64,000 nt of DNA from Haloarcula amylovorans (GCF_004681185.1 NZ_SRIF01000001.1:1302001-1366000); one strand, 5' to 3'; shown: positions 33,762 to 42,511, counted from the stretch's first letter. Notes: generated from the letters alone by a model not told the origin. Numbers and translations are program-made.

Positions 33762-34460
33762 CTACCCCCGGTTCTCCTCGGCCACGAGCGTCAGGTAGTG
33801 CCCGTCCGGGTCACGGATGCGGACACCCTCCTCGACAGACGTGACCGCGAGTGCCTCGTCTGCGACGTTACGTGCGATCGATTTCGGGTCGTCGGCGACG
33901 ACGCCGAAGTCGACGTGGACGCCGCCGCGCGCGTCGGCGATGCCCAGTCGCGGGCTCCACAGTTCGAGGTCAAGGTCGCCGGTCGTAAGCCGAACCCGTC
34001 CCTCTTCGCGGCCATCGTCGACCATCTCGAACCCGAGCGTCCGATAGAACTCGACGGCGGCGTCCAACTGCTCGACTTCGAGAACGAGTTCGAACAGCCC
34101 CGTGACGCCGCTACCGCCCGCCGCTCGCTCGCCCAACTCGACGCAGTTGCCCTCCGGGTCGTAGAAGTACAGCGACCGCGCGTCGCCGAACGTCTCCTCG
34201 ACGAGGTCGAATCGGTCGTCTAACTGGTCCCACCAGTGGTCGTACTCCGATTCGGGAACCGTCAACGCGTAGTGGGTGTGTAAGCCACCCCGCGGCACCG
34301 GCCCCGGCGCGCGCAGACGGAGTTCGGTGTCGCCGACTGACAGCACCGCCTCCTGTTCGGTCTCCTCGACGATGTCGAGTTCGAGAAACGCGTCGTAGAA
34401 GGCCGTCATCCGGTCGGTGTCTTTCACCTCCAACGTGAGCCACTCCGGGTGCGAAAGCAT
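33762..34460 (-). CDS. VOC (glyoxalase/bleomycin resistance) family protein
   Basis: A 232-residue protein of two VOC modules. The first (residues 1-110) begins LTLEVKDTDRMTAFYDAFLEL and ends FYDPEGNCVELGE. The second (about 115-230) begins GLFELVLEVEQLDAAVEFYRTLG and ends IRDPDGHYLTLVAE. Each holds the paired strands and the Glu that ligates metal (CVELGE; the second module ends in LTLVAE). Substrate is unknown; ring-cleaving dioxygenases and glyoxalases both share this fold. Confidence 0.82.
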   Translation of the reverse strand: MLSHPEWLTLEVKDTDRMTAFYDAFLELDIVEETEQEAVLSVGDTELRLRAPGPVPRGGLHTHYALTVPESEYDHWWDQLDDRFDLVEETFGDARSLYFYDPEGNCVELGERAAGGSGVTGLFELVLEVEQLDAAVEFYRTLGFEMVDDGREEGRVRLTTGDLDLELWSPRLGIADARGGVHVDFGVVADDPKSIARNVADEALAVTSVEEGVRIRDPDGHYLTLVAEENRG

Positions 34461-34596
34461 GCTCTAGCGTTTGTAGGCGATAGTGAAAACTCTCCGTCCT
34501 CCGGTGAGTCAGATAGCGACGCGTAAGAGCGACAGGACAGGCACCTTGCTAGCTGGGGTTCGAGCATTTATCCACGCGCGCGCCTTACGAACCGCC

Positions 34597-35277
34597 ATGC
34601 CGATGAAAGGCTCCGGAGCGGCGACGAGTTGGGCCGAGACGAACCGCTGGGACCGGGGGGCGAGCTGGCTCGCCTATCCCCACGAGAAGATGCAGCGAGC
34701 GAGTCACGTCCTCGACACCGAGGCGGGCGCGATCGTCGTCGACCCCGTCGACGCCGACGGTATCGACGACCTGTTCGCGGAGTTCGGCGAGGTGGCGGGC
34801 GTCGTGATCCTGTTGGACCGGCACAAGCGCGATAGCGCCGCCGTCGCGAACCGCCACGACGCACCGGTGTACGTCCCCGAGTGGATGTCCGGCGTCGAGG
34901 ACGACATCGACGCGCCGGTCGAACACGTCGGGCGGCAGATTCCGGGGACGGACTACGGCGTCCACAAACTCTTCAACAACCCCGCCTGGAAGGAAGCGAT
35001 GCTGTACGGCGACGAGGACGACACGCTGGTCGTCCCGGAGGCCGTCGGGACGGCGGACTTCTTCCTCGCGGGCGACGAGCGCCTCGGCGTCCACCCGATG
35101 CTGCGGTTGACGCCGCCGACGAAACTGGGACGACTGAGCCCGGATCGCCTCCTCGTGGGGCACGGCCACGGCATCATGGAGGACGCCGAAGAGGCGCTGG
35201 CGTACGCGCTGCGCGGGTCTCGTAGTCGGGCACCGAGTCTGTACGCCAAGACCGTTCGGTCGTTCGTCTTCGGCTGA
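34597..35277 (+). CDS. degenerate MBL-fold-like protein, unknown function
   Basis: A 226-residue protein with features of the metallo-beta-lactamase fold: a strand region GAIVVDPVDADGIDDLF near residue 47, GVVILLDRHKRDSAAVANRH near residue 68, and a C-terminal LLVGHGHGI near residue 187. Where MBL enzymes have HxHxDH it shows RHKRDS, so the usual first metal site is missing or altered. It is best described as MBL-like, with enzymatic activity uncertain. Start ATG 34597 begins MPMKGSGAATSW. Confidence 0.6.
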   Translation: MPMKGSGAATSWAETNRWDRGASWLAYPHEKMQRASHVLDTEAGAIVVDPVDADGIDDLFAEFGEVAGVVILLDRHKRDSAAVANRHDAPVYVPEWMSGVEDDIDAPVEHVGRQIPGTDYGVHKLFNNPAWKEAMLYGDEDDTLVVPEAVGTADFFLAGDERLGVHPMLRLTPPTKLGRLSPDRLLVGHGHGIMEDAEEALAYALRGSRSRAPSLYAKTVRSFVFG

Positions 35278-35329
35278 GACGCCCGACGGTGGCCGACGGG
35301 GTTATACGCTCGTCGCACCAAATTCTATC

Positions 35330-35740
35330 GTGGTTTACGTCACGCGCGGCCTCGTCGAGACGCTGTTACGGCTGGCACGGGAAGCCGAGCCAGACGACGT
35401 GACCATCTCGCTCGCGGTCACCAGAGCAAAAGAACTTCCGGAGGCCGATTTAGACCCGGAGACGCCGGTGTTCACGGACTTCTATCTCCCGTCGGCTGGC
35501 AGGTCGGTCAACGCCGTCTTCGGGATGGACCTCGGGACGCCGGCCGGGCAGACGCAGGGGCGGTTCGTCTCACACTCCGACGGCTACATGGGCGTCAGCA
35601 AGACCGACGACCTCCACGAAGTGGTGTTCGTCGCCGTGCCGCCGTGGGACGAGACGGCCTTCGGCGCGTTCGACCGCTCGGGCCGGAAACAGGAGGTCAC
35701 GGTCCTCGACGTCGAACCGCCCGAGGAATCGCTCGCCTGA
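35330..35740 (+). CDS. conserved haloarchaeal protein of unknown function
   Basis: A 136-residue protein with a GTG start at 35330. The segment GRFVSHSDGYMGVSKTDDLH near residue 82 has spacing reminiscent of a JAMM metal motif, but with Asp in place of the second His and without the Pro, so metal binding is doubtful. C-terminal VVFVAVPPWDE is a strand-turn. It is adjacent to a convergent RHH regulator gene (stop codons 1 base apart). I do not assign a function. Confidence 0.6.
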   Translation: MVYVTRGLVETLLRLAREAEPDDVTISLAVTRAKELPEADLDPETPVFTDFYLPSAGRSVNAVFGMDLGTPAGQTQGRFVSHSDGYMGVSKTDDLHEVVFVAVPPWDETAFGAFDRSGRKQEVTVLDVEPPEESLA

Positions 35741-35950
35741 TCACTCCAGATAGCCGAGGTCCCGGAGCTGGTCGGCGATGTCCTGGAACTGCGCCTCGGT
35801 GAGTTCGCCCTCTCGCTGGTGCTGGACGACGATACTCCGCAAGAGGAAGCGGACGAGGTCCGACGTGCTGGAGAAACTGGTCCCCTCGATGGTTCCCTCG
35901 ACGCGCTCCGCGAGGTCTTTCGGGATCGAAACCGTCGTGTAGTCTGCCAT
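35741..35950 (-). CDS. ribbon-helix-helix (CopG-like) regulator
   Basis: A 69-residue protein beginning with a beta strand DYTTVSIPKDLAERVEGTI and continuing with two helices (STSDLVRFLLRSIVVQHQREG), the classic RHH layout, so it probably binds DNA as a dimer. A C-terminal helix (EAQFQDIADQLRDLGYLE) follows. No toxin gene is adjacent. A TATA-like GTATAAG lies about 50 bp upstream of the ATG at 35950. Confidence 0.75.
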   Translation of the reverse strand: MADYTTVSIPKDLAERVEGTIEGTSFSSTSDLVRFLLRSIVVQHQREGELTEAQFQDIADQLRDLGYLE

Positions 35951-36448
35951 ATCCGAGGAGATGCGAGCCGTGCGGAAAACGGTTGTGTCCCGGTCTTATA
36001 CGGGCTACTGTAGTTCAGTTCGGACGTTCGCCGCTACGGGTCGGCGAATATTGGGATATAGCTACAGCAGTCCGTATCAGCGGTGGTCGTCGGCCTCTGT
36101 GTCGAACTGGCCGGCCGTCGCGGAACTGGTCGGTGAGAACATCATCGGCGCGCGATCGGAGCGCGAACTGCGCCCGGTGTCGCCAAACGTCGAAGTGGTG
36201 GTCGGATACGCGTCCTCGTCTGTGGGTGTCGTGATTCGTGTTGTCATCCTGGGGGTCGTGTGGGTCGCCTGCGGTAGTCGTCGGTCTGGGCGTCGTGCGT
36301 GCGAGCGAGGCGTGCTTTCGGTACAAGCATAGGCTACCACTCGCTATTCCCCCATCTATAATAAAAGTTAATGATTGATTGGGGCACAAGAGGGGGTCGG
36401 CCACAACCGCTATTACCAATCGAGTGGTACGTTAACACGGGTTCCACA
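35951..36448. other. spacer with a leftward short-ORF pair and a hairpin
   Basis: This 498-bp region has no long conserved gene. On the minus strand a TATA-like CTTTTATTATAG (about 36356-36367) precedes a 28-codon ORF (36244-36330), which overlaps a 56-codon ORF (36077-36247) by ATGA. A perfect 7-bp inverted repeat, TTCGCCG at 36027-36033 and CGGCGAA at 36042-36048, lies 29 bp past the stop and could be a terminator or RNA hairpin. The plus strand from 36370 to 36448 holds the start region of the zinc-ribbon gene. Confidence 0.45.
36077..36247 (-). CDS. possible 56-residue small protein
   Basis: A Thr/Ser/Asp-rich 56-residue ORF starting MTTRITTPTDEDAYPTTTS. It starts in an ATGA overlap with an upstream 28-codon ORF (36244-36330, starting MLVPKARLARTHD) that sits at the expected leaderless position 32 bp after a TATA-like element. 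Small size and lack of recognised homology make this uncertain. An in-frame GTG at 36340 is also possible. No function is proposed. Confidence 0.35.
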   Translation of the reverse strand: MTTRITTPTDEDAYPTTTSTFGDTGRSSRSDRAPMMFSPTSSATAGQFDTEADDHR

Positions 36449-36598
36449 ATGAGCCTCCTTTCCCGAGTCTCCGGCCTATTCGGAGACGAACCGGACGAAC
36501 CGACCGAGATGGGCTACGAGTGCGTCGTGTGCGGGAAGCAGACGGAACTGCCGGAGGCCGCCTGTCCAAACTGCGGCGGACAGATGGAAGAGCTATAG
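36449..36598 (+). CDS. small zinc-ribbon protein
   Basis: A 49-residue protein with two CxxC knuckles (YECVVCGKQ and AACPNCGGQ), matching a rubredoxin-like zinc ribbon. The N-terminal 20 residues start MSLLSRVSGLFGDEPDEP, a short amphipathic helix then an acidic turn. Similar small haloarchaeal zinc proteins exist in many genomes. Function unknown. It is convergent with the M24 peptidase gene. Confidence 0.7.
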   Translation: MSLLSRVSGLFGDEPDEPTEMGYECVVCGKQTELPEAACPNCGGQMEEL

Positions 36599-36612
36599 CG
36601 TCGCCCGTCCAC

Positions 36613-37788
36613 TCAAACGACCAACCGTTTTTCGTAGTCGGTGAGGTTCTCGTAGCCGTCCTCAGTGACGACGGCGATGTCCTCGATGCGGACGCCGCCT
36701 ACCGCAGGGTCGTACAGTCCCGGTTCGATCGTGACGACGTGGCCCGGTTCGAGTTCGCCACCGGCGGGCGAGAGTCGCGGGAGTTCGTGGACGTCGAGGC
36801 CGACACCGTGGCCCGTGCTGTGGATGAACCCCGTCTCGGTGCGGTCGTCGCTCCGGAGCGTCGCCATCCCCGCGTCCTCATACACCTCACAGACAGCGTC
36901 GTGGACGTCCTGTCCGGTCGCACCGGGTTCCAGAGCGTCGAAGGCCGCGTCCATCGCTCGCTCGGTCAGGTCGTACCACTCCTGAACCGTCTCGCTCGGG
37001 TCGCCTACACAGAAGGTACGGGTCATGTCGGCGTGGTACTTCGTCGCCTTGTCCTGCGGGAAGATATCGACGATTATCGGTTCGTCGGCCGACAGCGGGC
37101 CGCTCCCTCGATCGTGCGGGTCGGCGGCGTCGCTCCCACAGGCGACGATGGTCTCGTCTAGCGAACAGCCGTGACGCAGCAGCGTCACTTCGATCTCCTC
37201 TTTGACGCGCTCGCTGGTCAGCGCCTCTCCCTCGTATTCGAGCGTCCCGTCGTCGGCGACCGAGGCGTCTCCCAGGAGTTCTTCGGCGGCGGCCATCGAC
37301 ACCTCGTTCGCCCGCTGAGCCGTGCGAACGTGTTCGACTTCCTCGTCAGTCTTGGTCGCACGGATCTCCGTGACGATGCCGTCGGTGTCGGCGGTCACCT
37401 CGACGCCGCGGGCGCGCAGGCTATCGGCCGTCTTGAGCGGGAACCGCGGCGGCACGGCGACGCTCTCGACATCATAGGACTCGCAGAACGCAGCGAGGAC
37501 ATGTGATACCGCCTCCTCTGGACCGAATTCCTCGACTAGTTCGGCGTGGTCGAAGTCGACGTACCGCTGGACAGATTGGGCACGAGCCTCCCGCGTAGCG
37601 CGGCCGTACTCCAGACTACGCGGGAAGAGGAGGTGCGTCTCGCCGTCGTACAATGTGACGAAGGGGTCCGGCGCGTCGAACCCGGAAAGGTAGTACTGAT
37701 CGGAGTCTTCCGAATCCGCGTCGATGAGATAACCGTCCGTATCCCGGTCGTCGAGATACGCGTCGAGCGCAGAGAGGTCAGGGTCCAT
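36613..37788 (-). CDS. M24 family Xaa-Pro peptidase
   Basis: A 391-residue aminopeptidase of the pita-bread fold. The five metal ligands are visible: Asp in VDIFPQD, Asp in YHADMTRTF, His in [12 protein letters not shown], Glu in VTIEPGLY, and Glu in RIEDIAVV. The N-terminal 140 residues form the creatinase-like domain ([20 protein letters not shown]). It likely removes N-terminal residues before proline. Start ATG 37788 begins [12 protein letters not shown]; an upstream start adds a non-family extension. Confidence 0.88.
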   Translation of the reverse strand: MDPDLSALDAYLDDRDTDGYLIDADSEDSDQYYLSGFDAPDPFVTLYDGETHLLFPRSLEYGRATREARAQSVQRYVDFDHAELVEEFGPEEAVSHVLAAFCESYDVESVAVPPRFPLKTADSLRARGVEVTADTDGIVTEIRATKTDEEVEHVRTAQRANEVSMAAAEELLGDASVADDGTLEYEGEALTSERVKEEIEVTLLRHGCSLDETIVACGSDAADPHDRGSGPLSADEPIIVDIFPQDKATKYHADMTRTFCVGDPSETVQEWYDLTERAMDAAFDALEPGATGQDVHDAVCEVYEDAGMATLRSDDRTETGFIHSTGHGVGLDVHELPRLSPAGGELEPGHVVTIEPGLYDPAVGGVRIEDIAVVTEDGYENLTDYEKRLVV

Positions 37789-37934
37789 GCCGAACCGTCC
37801 GAGTGGGGGCGGCAAAGGGCTACCGCCGGCAGTCGGCACTCGTCGGGGCGGTTCGACTGTAGCGAGGAATCGGCTTTTTCGCCCTGACTTCGCAGAGCGG
37901 TAGCCTCTTGTCGTCCGGCCGTGACCCGCCAGAT

Positions 37935-39221
37935 ATGGACATCACCATCGCCGAGTCTGCCGTTCGGGGCACCGCACAGGCCCCGCCGTCGAAGAGCTAC
38001 ACCCACCGCGCCATCCTCGCCGCCGGGTACTCCGAGGGCGCGACGGTCCACGACCCCCTGGTGAGCGCCGACACGAAGGCGACGATGCGCGCCGTCGAAG
38101 CCTACGGCGGGATCGTCGACCGGAGCGACGAGTCGGCGCTCTCGGTCACCGGGTTCGCCGGCCGACCGGAGACGCCCGACGACGTTATCGACTGCGCCAA
38201 CAGCGGGACGACCACGCGACTGGTCACCGCCACCGCCGCGCTACAGGACGAGTTGACCGTCCTCACCGGCGACGACTCGCTCCGCTCTCGCCCCCAGGGG
38301 GCGCTCCTCGACGCCATCGAACAACTCGACGGCCGGGCCGAGAGCACGCGCAACAACGGCCAGGCACCGCTCGTCGTCGGCGGCGGCATCGACGGTGGCA
38401 CTGTCTCCATCCCCGGCGATGTCTCCTCACAGTACATCACCGCCCTGCTGATGGCCGGCGCGGTCACCGAGTCGGGCATCGACATCGAACTGACGACCGG
38501 TCTGAAGTCCTCGCCGTACGTCGACATCACGCTGGAAGTCCTCGACGCGTTCGGCGTCACCGCTGAGGAGACCGACGACGGCTACACCGTCGCCGGCGGC
38601 CAGTCCTACGACCCGAAGGGAAGCGCCTACAACGTCCCCGGCGACTTCTCCTCGATGAGTTACCTGCTCGCCGCCGGCGCGCTCGCCGCCGACGAGGACC
38701 TCGTGGTCACCTCGGCGTTCCCGAGTGCACAGGGCGACTCGGCCATCGTGGACGTTCTGAAACGGATGGGCGCGACGCTCGACTGGAACCGCGACGATGG
38801 CGAGATTACCGTCGAGCGCTCCGCACTAGACGGCATCGAAGTCGGTGTCGAGGACACGCCGGACCTCCTGCCAACCATCGCAACGCTCGGCGCGGCTGCC
38901 GACGGCGTCACCCACATCACCGACGCCGAACACGTCCGCTACAAGGAGACCGACCGCGTCAGCGCGATGGCCGACGAGCTGACGAAGATGGGTGCAGAAA
39001 TCGAAGAGCGTGAGGACGAACTCGTCGTCTACGGTGAGGACTCCGAACTGACGGGTGCGACCGTCGACGGCCACGCTGACCATCGCATCATAATGTCGCT
39101 CGCTGTCGCCGGTCTCGTGGCCGACGGCGAGACGACGGTCACTGGCGCGGAGCACGTCGACGTGTCCTTCCCGGGATTCTTCGACGTACTGCACGGGCTC
39201 GGTGCCGCAGTCGGGCGCTGA
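37935..39221 (+). CDS. aroA: 3-phosphoshikimate 1-carboxyvinyltransferase (EPSP synthase)
   Basis: A 428-residue enzyme forming EPSP from shikimate 3-phosphate and PEP. The N-terminal [14 protein letters not shown] near residue 17 holds the PEP-binding Lys. [15 protein letters not shown] near residue 90, [13 protein letters not shown] near residue 165 and the C-terminal [15 protein letters not shown] are typical. Start ATG 37935 begins MDITIAES. The chorismate synthase gene follows 81 bp downstream, so aroA-aroC form a shikimate block. Confidence 0.95.
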   Translation: MDITIAESAVRGTAQAPPSKSYTHRAILAAGYSEGATVHDPLVSADTKATMRAVEAYGGIVDRSDESALSVTGFAGRPETPDDVIDCANSGTTTRLVTATAALQDELTVLTGDDSLRSRPQGALLDAIEQLDGRAESTRNNGQAPLVVGGGIDGGTVSIPGDVSSQYITALLMAGAVTESGIDIELTTGLKSSPYVDITLEVLDAFGVTAEETDDGYTVAGGQSYDPKGSAYNVPGDFSSMSYLLAAGALAADEDLVVTSAFPSAQGDSAIVDVLKRMGATLDWNRDDGEITVERSALDGIEVGVEDTPDLLPTIATLGAAADGVTHITDAEHVRYKETDRVSAMADELTKMGAEIEEREDELVVYGEDSELTGATVDGHADHRIIMSLAVAGLVADGETTVTGAEHVDVSFPGFFDVLHGLGAAVGR

Positions 39222-39302
39222 GGCGTCTCGTCACCAGAATGGGTGATGAATGGGGGCACGCATCTACAAGGTTCAAATGCCCCCGTCCCCGACACACCGA
39301 CA

Positions 39303-40502
39303 ATGAACGGCAACGAGTTCGGTCGTCTCTTTCGAATGACGACCTACGGCGAGTCACACGGGGAGGCGATGGGGTGCACGGTGTCGGGCGTGCCAGCGGG
39401 CGTCGAGCTATCTGAAGAGGAAATTCAGCGGGACCTCGACCGGCGCAAGCCGGGTCAGTCGATGATTACGACCTCCCGTGGCGAGCCCGATAAGGTGAAG
39501 CTCAACTCGGGCGTTCAGGACGGCTACACCACCGGGACGCCCATCGGGATGGTCATCCAGAACAAGGACGCCCGCTCGGGGAAGTACGAGCCGTTCATCA
39601 CGGCACCCCGGCCCTCTCACGGAGACTACACCTACTCCGCGAAGTTCGGGACGCGCAACTGGGGCGGCGGCGGCCGCTCGTCCGCCCGCGAGACGGTCAA
39701 CTGGGTCGCCGCCGGCGGCGTCGCAAAGCAGGTGCTCGCCCAGTCAGAGTACGACGTGCAGATAAAGGCCCATGTCTGTCAGATTGGCGAGGTAGAGTCC
39801 GGCCCGGTCACCTTCGAGGAGATGCTCGAACACGCAGAGGAGAACGAGGTCCGGTGTGCCGACCCCGACGCCGCCGAGGAGATGCGAGAGCTCGCGGACA
39901 AATACCAGAAAGCGGGCGACTCCATCGGCGGCGCGATCTACTTCGAGTGTCGCGGCGTCCCCCGAGGACTGGGCGCGCCCCGCTTCGACAGTTTCCCCTC
40001 ACGCCTCGCACAGGCCATGTACTCCATCCCCGCGGTCAACGACTTCGAGTACGGTATCGGCCGTGAGGCCCGAACCACGACCGGCAAAGAGTACAACGAG
40101 GACTGGGAGTTCGATTCGGAAAGCGAGCCAGTTCCGACCGGCAACGACCACGGCGGCATCCAGGGCGGCATCACGACCGGCCAACCCATCTACGGCGAAG
40201 TGTCGTGGCACCCGCCGGTCTCGATTCCGAAGACCCAGAAGACCGTCGACTGGGAGACCGGTGAGGAAAAGGAGATCACCGTCACCGGCCGGCACGACCC
40301 TGTCCTGCCGCCGCGTGCGGTCCCGGTCGTCGAGGCGATGCTCTACTGCACCGTCCTCGATTTCATGTTGCTCGGCGGTCGCATCAATCCCGACCGCCTC
40401 GACGGCCGCCCTGGCGAGTACGACACCGACTATCATCCGTCGAGCCCGCAAAACGACCCCGAGGACGCCGACACGCACGCCACGACCGTCGACGAGGAGT
40501 AA
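39303..40502 (+). CDS. aroC: chorismate synthase
   Basis: A 399-residue FMN-dependent enzyme converting EPSP to chorismate. Typical blocks: LFRMTTYGESHGEAMGC at the N-terminus, RRKPGQSMITTSRGEPD near residue 45, RNWGGGGRSSARETVNWVA near residue 116 and RHDPVLPPRAVPVVEAM near residue 333. The C-terminus has an acidic extension. Start ATG 39303 begins MNGNEFGRLF. The UDG-like gene starts 2 bases downstream. Confidence 0.95.
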   Translation: MNGNEFGRLFRMTTYGESHGEAMGCTVSGVPAGVELSEEEIQRDLDRRKPGQSMITTSRGEPDKVKLNSGVQDGYTTGTPIGMVIQNKDARSGKYEPFITAPRPSHGDYTYSAKFGTRNWGGGGRSSARETVNWVAAGGVAKQVLAQSEYDVQIKAHVCQIGEVESGPVTFEEMLEHAEENEVRCADPDAAEEMRELADKYQKAGDSIGGAIYFECRGVPRGLGAPRFDSFPSRLAQAMYSIPAVNDFEYGIGREARTTTGKEYNEDWEFDSESEPVPTGNDHGGIQGGITTGQPIYGEVSWHPPVSIPKTQKTVDWETGEEKEITVTGRHDPVLPPRAVPVVEAMLYCTVLDFMLLGGRINPDRLDGRPGEYDTDYHPSSPQNDPEDADTHATTVDEE

Positions 40503-40504
40503 CC

Positions 40505-41131
40505 ATGGACGCGAATCAGGAGACGATCTCGAACCCCTTCGGTATGGACGAGACGTGCCAGAACTGCCCCGAACTCTGCGAGACGCGCGAGAACGTCGTC
40601 CACGGCTACGGCGACGTGGGCGCGGAGTTCGTCGTCCTCGGCGACTCGCCCAGCGAGGGCGCAGACGAGTCAGGAGTCCCCTTCACCGGCGAACGGGAGC
40701 GCGAACTGCTCGATATTCTCGCCGCCGTCGATATGATAGAAGACCCCGACGCCGCCGAACCCGAGATGAAGAACGTCTTTCTGACCTACGTCACCCGCTG
40801 TCGCCACCCCGAGCGCCCGGCGACAGAGGAAGAGGTGATGAACTGCGAACCGTACCTCAACGGCGAGATACGGATGATAAACCCCGAACTCCTTCTTCCT
40901 GTCGGCCAGCGACCGCTCGAAGAACTTGCCTTCGAGTACACCACCCTCAGCGAGGACGAACTCGACATCGAGGAGCGCCACGCCACCACTATCCGCGGCC
41001 GCGGCTTCGAGATTCTGCCGATGATTCCGCCGGCCGAACAGACCGACGAGGAGCGGACCGCGTTCCTCGAACACTTCAGCGATGTACTCGGGCAGGACTA
41101 CCGCCAGACGAAGGGCCGCCGCGGTCGGTAG
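40505..41131 (+). CDS. uracil-DNA glycosylase superfamily protein
   Basis: A 208-residue protein of the type 4/5 UDG superfamily. It begins with a Cys-rich segment CQNCPELCETR, possible iron-sulphur ligands. The motif A-like region is VVLGDSPSEGADESGVPFTG near residue 42. LTYVTRCRHPERPATEEEV follows, and the motif B-like region is GQRPLEELAFE near residue 138. UDG4 uses GEAPG in motif A; here GDSPS is a divergent version, so activity is uncertain. It starts 2 bases after aroC and is probably in the same transcript. Confidence 0.75.
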   Translation: MDANQETISNPFGMDETCQNCPELCETRENVVHGYGDVGAEFVVLGDSPSEGADESGVPFTGERERELLDILAAVDMIEDPDAAEPEMKNVFLTYVTRCRHPERPATEEEVMNCEPYLNGEIRMINPELLLPVGQRPLEELAFEYTTLSEDELDIEERHATTIRGRGFEILPMIPPAEQTDEERTAFLEHFSDVLGQDYRQTKGRRGR

Positions 41132-41197
41132 CAGGTCCCGAGTGGCCGACGCGACGAGAACGGAACCGACTAACCACAGACGGTCCCAGAAGGAGGT

Positions 41198-41941
41198 ATG
41201 ACCACGGTTGCTGTGTTTGCCGACCCTCCCGTCGAGGGGTTCGTCCTCCCGGAGATGACCGACGGACTGCTCGACGAATCCGAAGCGACAGCCCTCTACG
41301 CCGCGATGCTGGCCGACGTCTGTCGCGCCGTCGAGGCCAGCGGTGCCGAGTTGCTCGTCAACTACCGCCCGGACGACCAGGTACCCGATGGTGTCGATTC
41401 TGAATCGGCGATTCGGGACACGCTCGACGAGGAACTGAACGCGCCCGACGACGCCCGCTACGAGGTGCAGGTCGGCTCAACGTTCGCCGGCCGCGTCGGC
41501 AACACCGTCACCCATCTGCTGGAACGCGAGGAGGTGGCGACCGTCGCCGCCGTCGAACCGACGGCCGCGCTCTTGGCTCGCCAGCAGATCGACAGCGCCG
41601 CGATGAAATTCCGCTCCAGCGACGTCGTCCTCGGCCCCTCGACGGACGGCCGGGTGTACTACGCCGGCTTCGGCGAACCCGTGGACTTCGAGGGGGCCTA
41701 TGCCACGCCCGCCGTCGAGACGCTGGTCGATCGCGCGGCCGACGCCGACTTCGGCGTGGACTTCCTCCCGATGAACCCGGTCGTCGAGACGCCGGCCGAC
41801 CTCCGAACCGTCGTCCCCTTGCTCCGCGCCCGCCTCAAGACCGGCCGCGTCGTCCCGCCACGGACGACGACGAAACTCGTCGAGGAGTTCGGCCTGAACG
41901 TCCGGGACGGCGACGACGGCACCGACCTGTTCCGCGAGTAA
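41198..41941 (+). CDS. DUF2064-like (glycosyltransferase A fold) protein
   Basis: A 247-residue protein. Residues near 28-48 (ESEATALYAAMLADVCRAVEA) and the VVLGPSTDGRVYYAGF region near residue 146 resemble DUF2064, a GT-A-like family found with glycosyltransferases and cofactor enzymes. Charged loops and the C-terminal arm are haloarchaea-like. Activity is unknown. It starts 66 bp after the UDG-like gene and ends 40 bp before the tRNA-Ser gene. Confidence 0.7.
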   Translation: MTTVAVFADPPVEGFVLPEMTDGLLDESEATALYAAMLADVCRAVEASGAELLVNYRPDDQVPDGVDSESAIRDTLDEELNAPDDARYEVQVGSTFAGRVGNTVTHLLEREEVATVAAVEPTAALLARQQIDSAAMKFRSSDVVLGPSTDGRVYYAGFGEPVDFEGAYATPAVETLVDRAADADFGVDFLPMNPVVETPADLRTVVPLLRARLKTGRVVPPRTTTKLVEEFGLNVRDGDDGTDLFRE

Positions 41942-41981
41942 CCGACAGGCCTTAGAGGGACCGAACAGTATGCCTGCCTGC

Positions 41982-42065
41982 GGTGGGGTGGCAGAGCGGC
42001 CTATTGCGCCTGCCTTGAAAGCAGGTATCCTCACGGATTCCTGGGTTCAAATCCCAGCCCCACCG
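41982..42065 (+). tRNA. tRNA-Ser (anticodon UGA)
   Basis: An 84-nt class II tRNA. Acceptor GGTGGGG (41982-41988) pairs with CCCCACC (42058-42064); G42065 is the discriminator. The anticodon arm CCTGC-CTTGAAA-GCAGG has the anticodon TGA at 42016-42018. A long variable arm (TATCCTCACGGATTC) identifies Ser. The T arm is CTGGG-TTCAAAT-CCCAG. CCA is not encoded. No intron is seen. The two other copies of the 3' end downstream lack the 5' half and are not tRNAs. Confidence 0.95.
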
Positions 42066-42084
42066 CTTCTCTGCGAACGACAGT
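42043..42084 (+). repeat. direct repeat copy 1 (tRNA-Ser 3' end plus downstream)
   Basis: A 42-bp sequence starting in the T arm of tRNA-Ser and ending 19 bp past its 3' end. It is identical to 42267-42308. The shared part includes the whole tRNA acceptor 3' strand and the following CTTCTCTGCGAACGACAGT. This is the usual shape of an attL/attR pair for elements that integrate at tRNA 3' ends. Confidence 0.85.
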
Positions 42085-42511
42085 GAGCAGTGAGCGGTAC
42101 AACTGGATTTGAGCCCTGCCAGTCGCAGCTCGAACGAAGTGAGCGACCGTCTGGCTCCGGTTCAAATCCCAGCCCCACCGTATTTTGCCACGAACAATAC
42201 GTGAGTGGCAAATGCGTCAGCTGGGATTTGAATCACGGAAACGCGAACGGAGTGAGCGTTTGCATCGGGTTCAAATCCCAGCCCCACCGCTTCTCTGCGA
42301 ACGACAGTCTTTGCTATCGGACACGAACGGCCATCACAGTTTGATACCGGGGTTCTGATACCGTATTATCTATATAACTGTCAAGTGAGGCAGTTCGAGA
42401 TTCGTCTGTATATGGACCGTATACTGCGTTTCGGTGTCGTCCCAATTGTGAATTCAAATTCCGATAACCAATCGCACAGCTTTAAGCCGTTGGTCCGGTT
42501 CAACCAACACG
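42066..42511 (+). repeat. spacer with palindromic tRNA-tail cassettes
   Basis: This 446-bp region after tRNA-Ser holds two extra copies of its 3' end, at 42159-42180 (22 bp) and 42267-42308 (42 bp). Each copy is preceded by an inverted version of the T-arm sequence, so the pair can form a stem. In the second, CTGGGATTTGAA (42221-42232) pairs perfectly with TTCAAATCCCAG (42270-42281). Between arms lies a GAACG-AGTGAGCG type motif in both cassettes. Beyond 42308 the sequence is AT-rich and leads to the surface-protein gene. Confidence 0.7.
42267..42308 (+). repeat. direct repeat copy 2 of the tRNA-Ser 3' end
   Basis: Identical over 42 bp to 42043-42084, 224 bp apart. It contains the T loop, T stem 3' strand and acceptor 3' strand of tRNA-Ser, and 19 bp of downstream sequence. 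No 5' tRNA half is next to it, so it is a tail copy and not a second tRNA gene. Confidence 0.85.

Noticed and set aside
35961..36332. 123-codon plus-strand frame in the 36 kb spacer
   Set aside because: No promoter and no family features, and the opposite strand has a better TATA-to-ATG arrangement.
42159..42308. Extra tRNA-Ser genes
   Set aside because: Only the T arm and acceptor 3' strand are repeated; there is no D arm, anticodon arm or 5' acceptor strand.
42043..42308. CRISPR-like array
   Set aside because: Only two full repeats and one partial copy, which derive from a tRNA 3' end, with unequal spacing and no cas genes.
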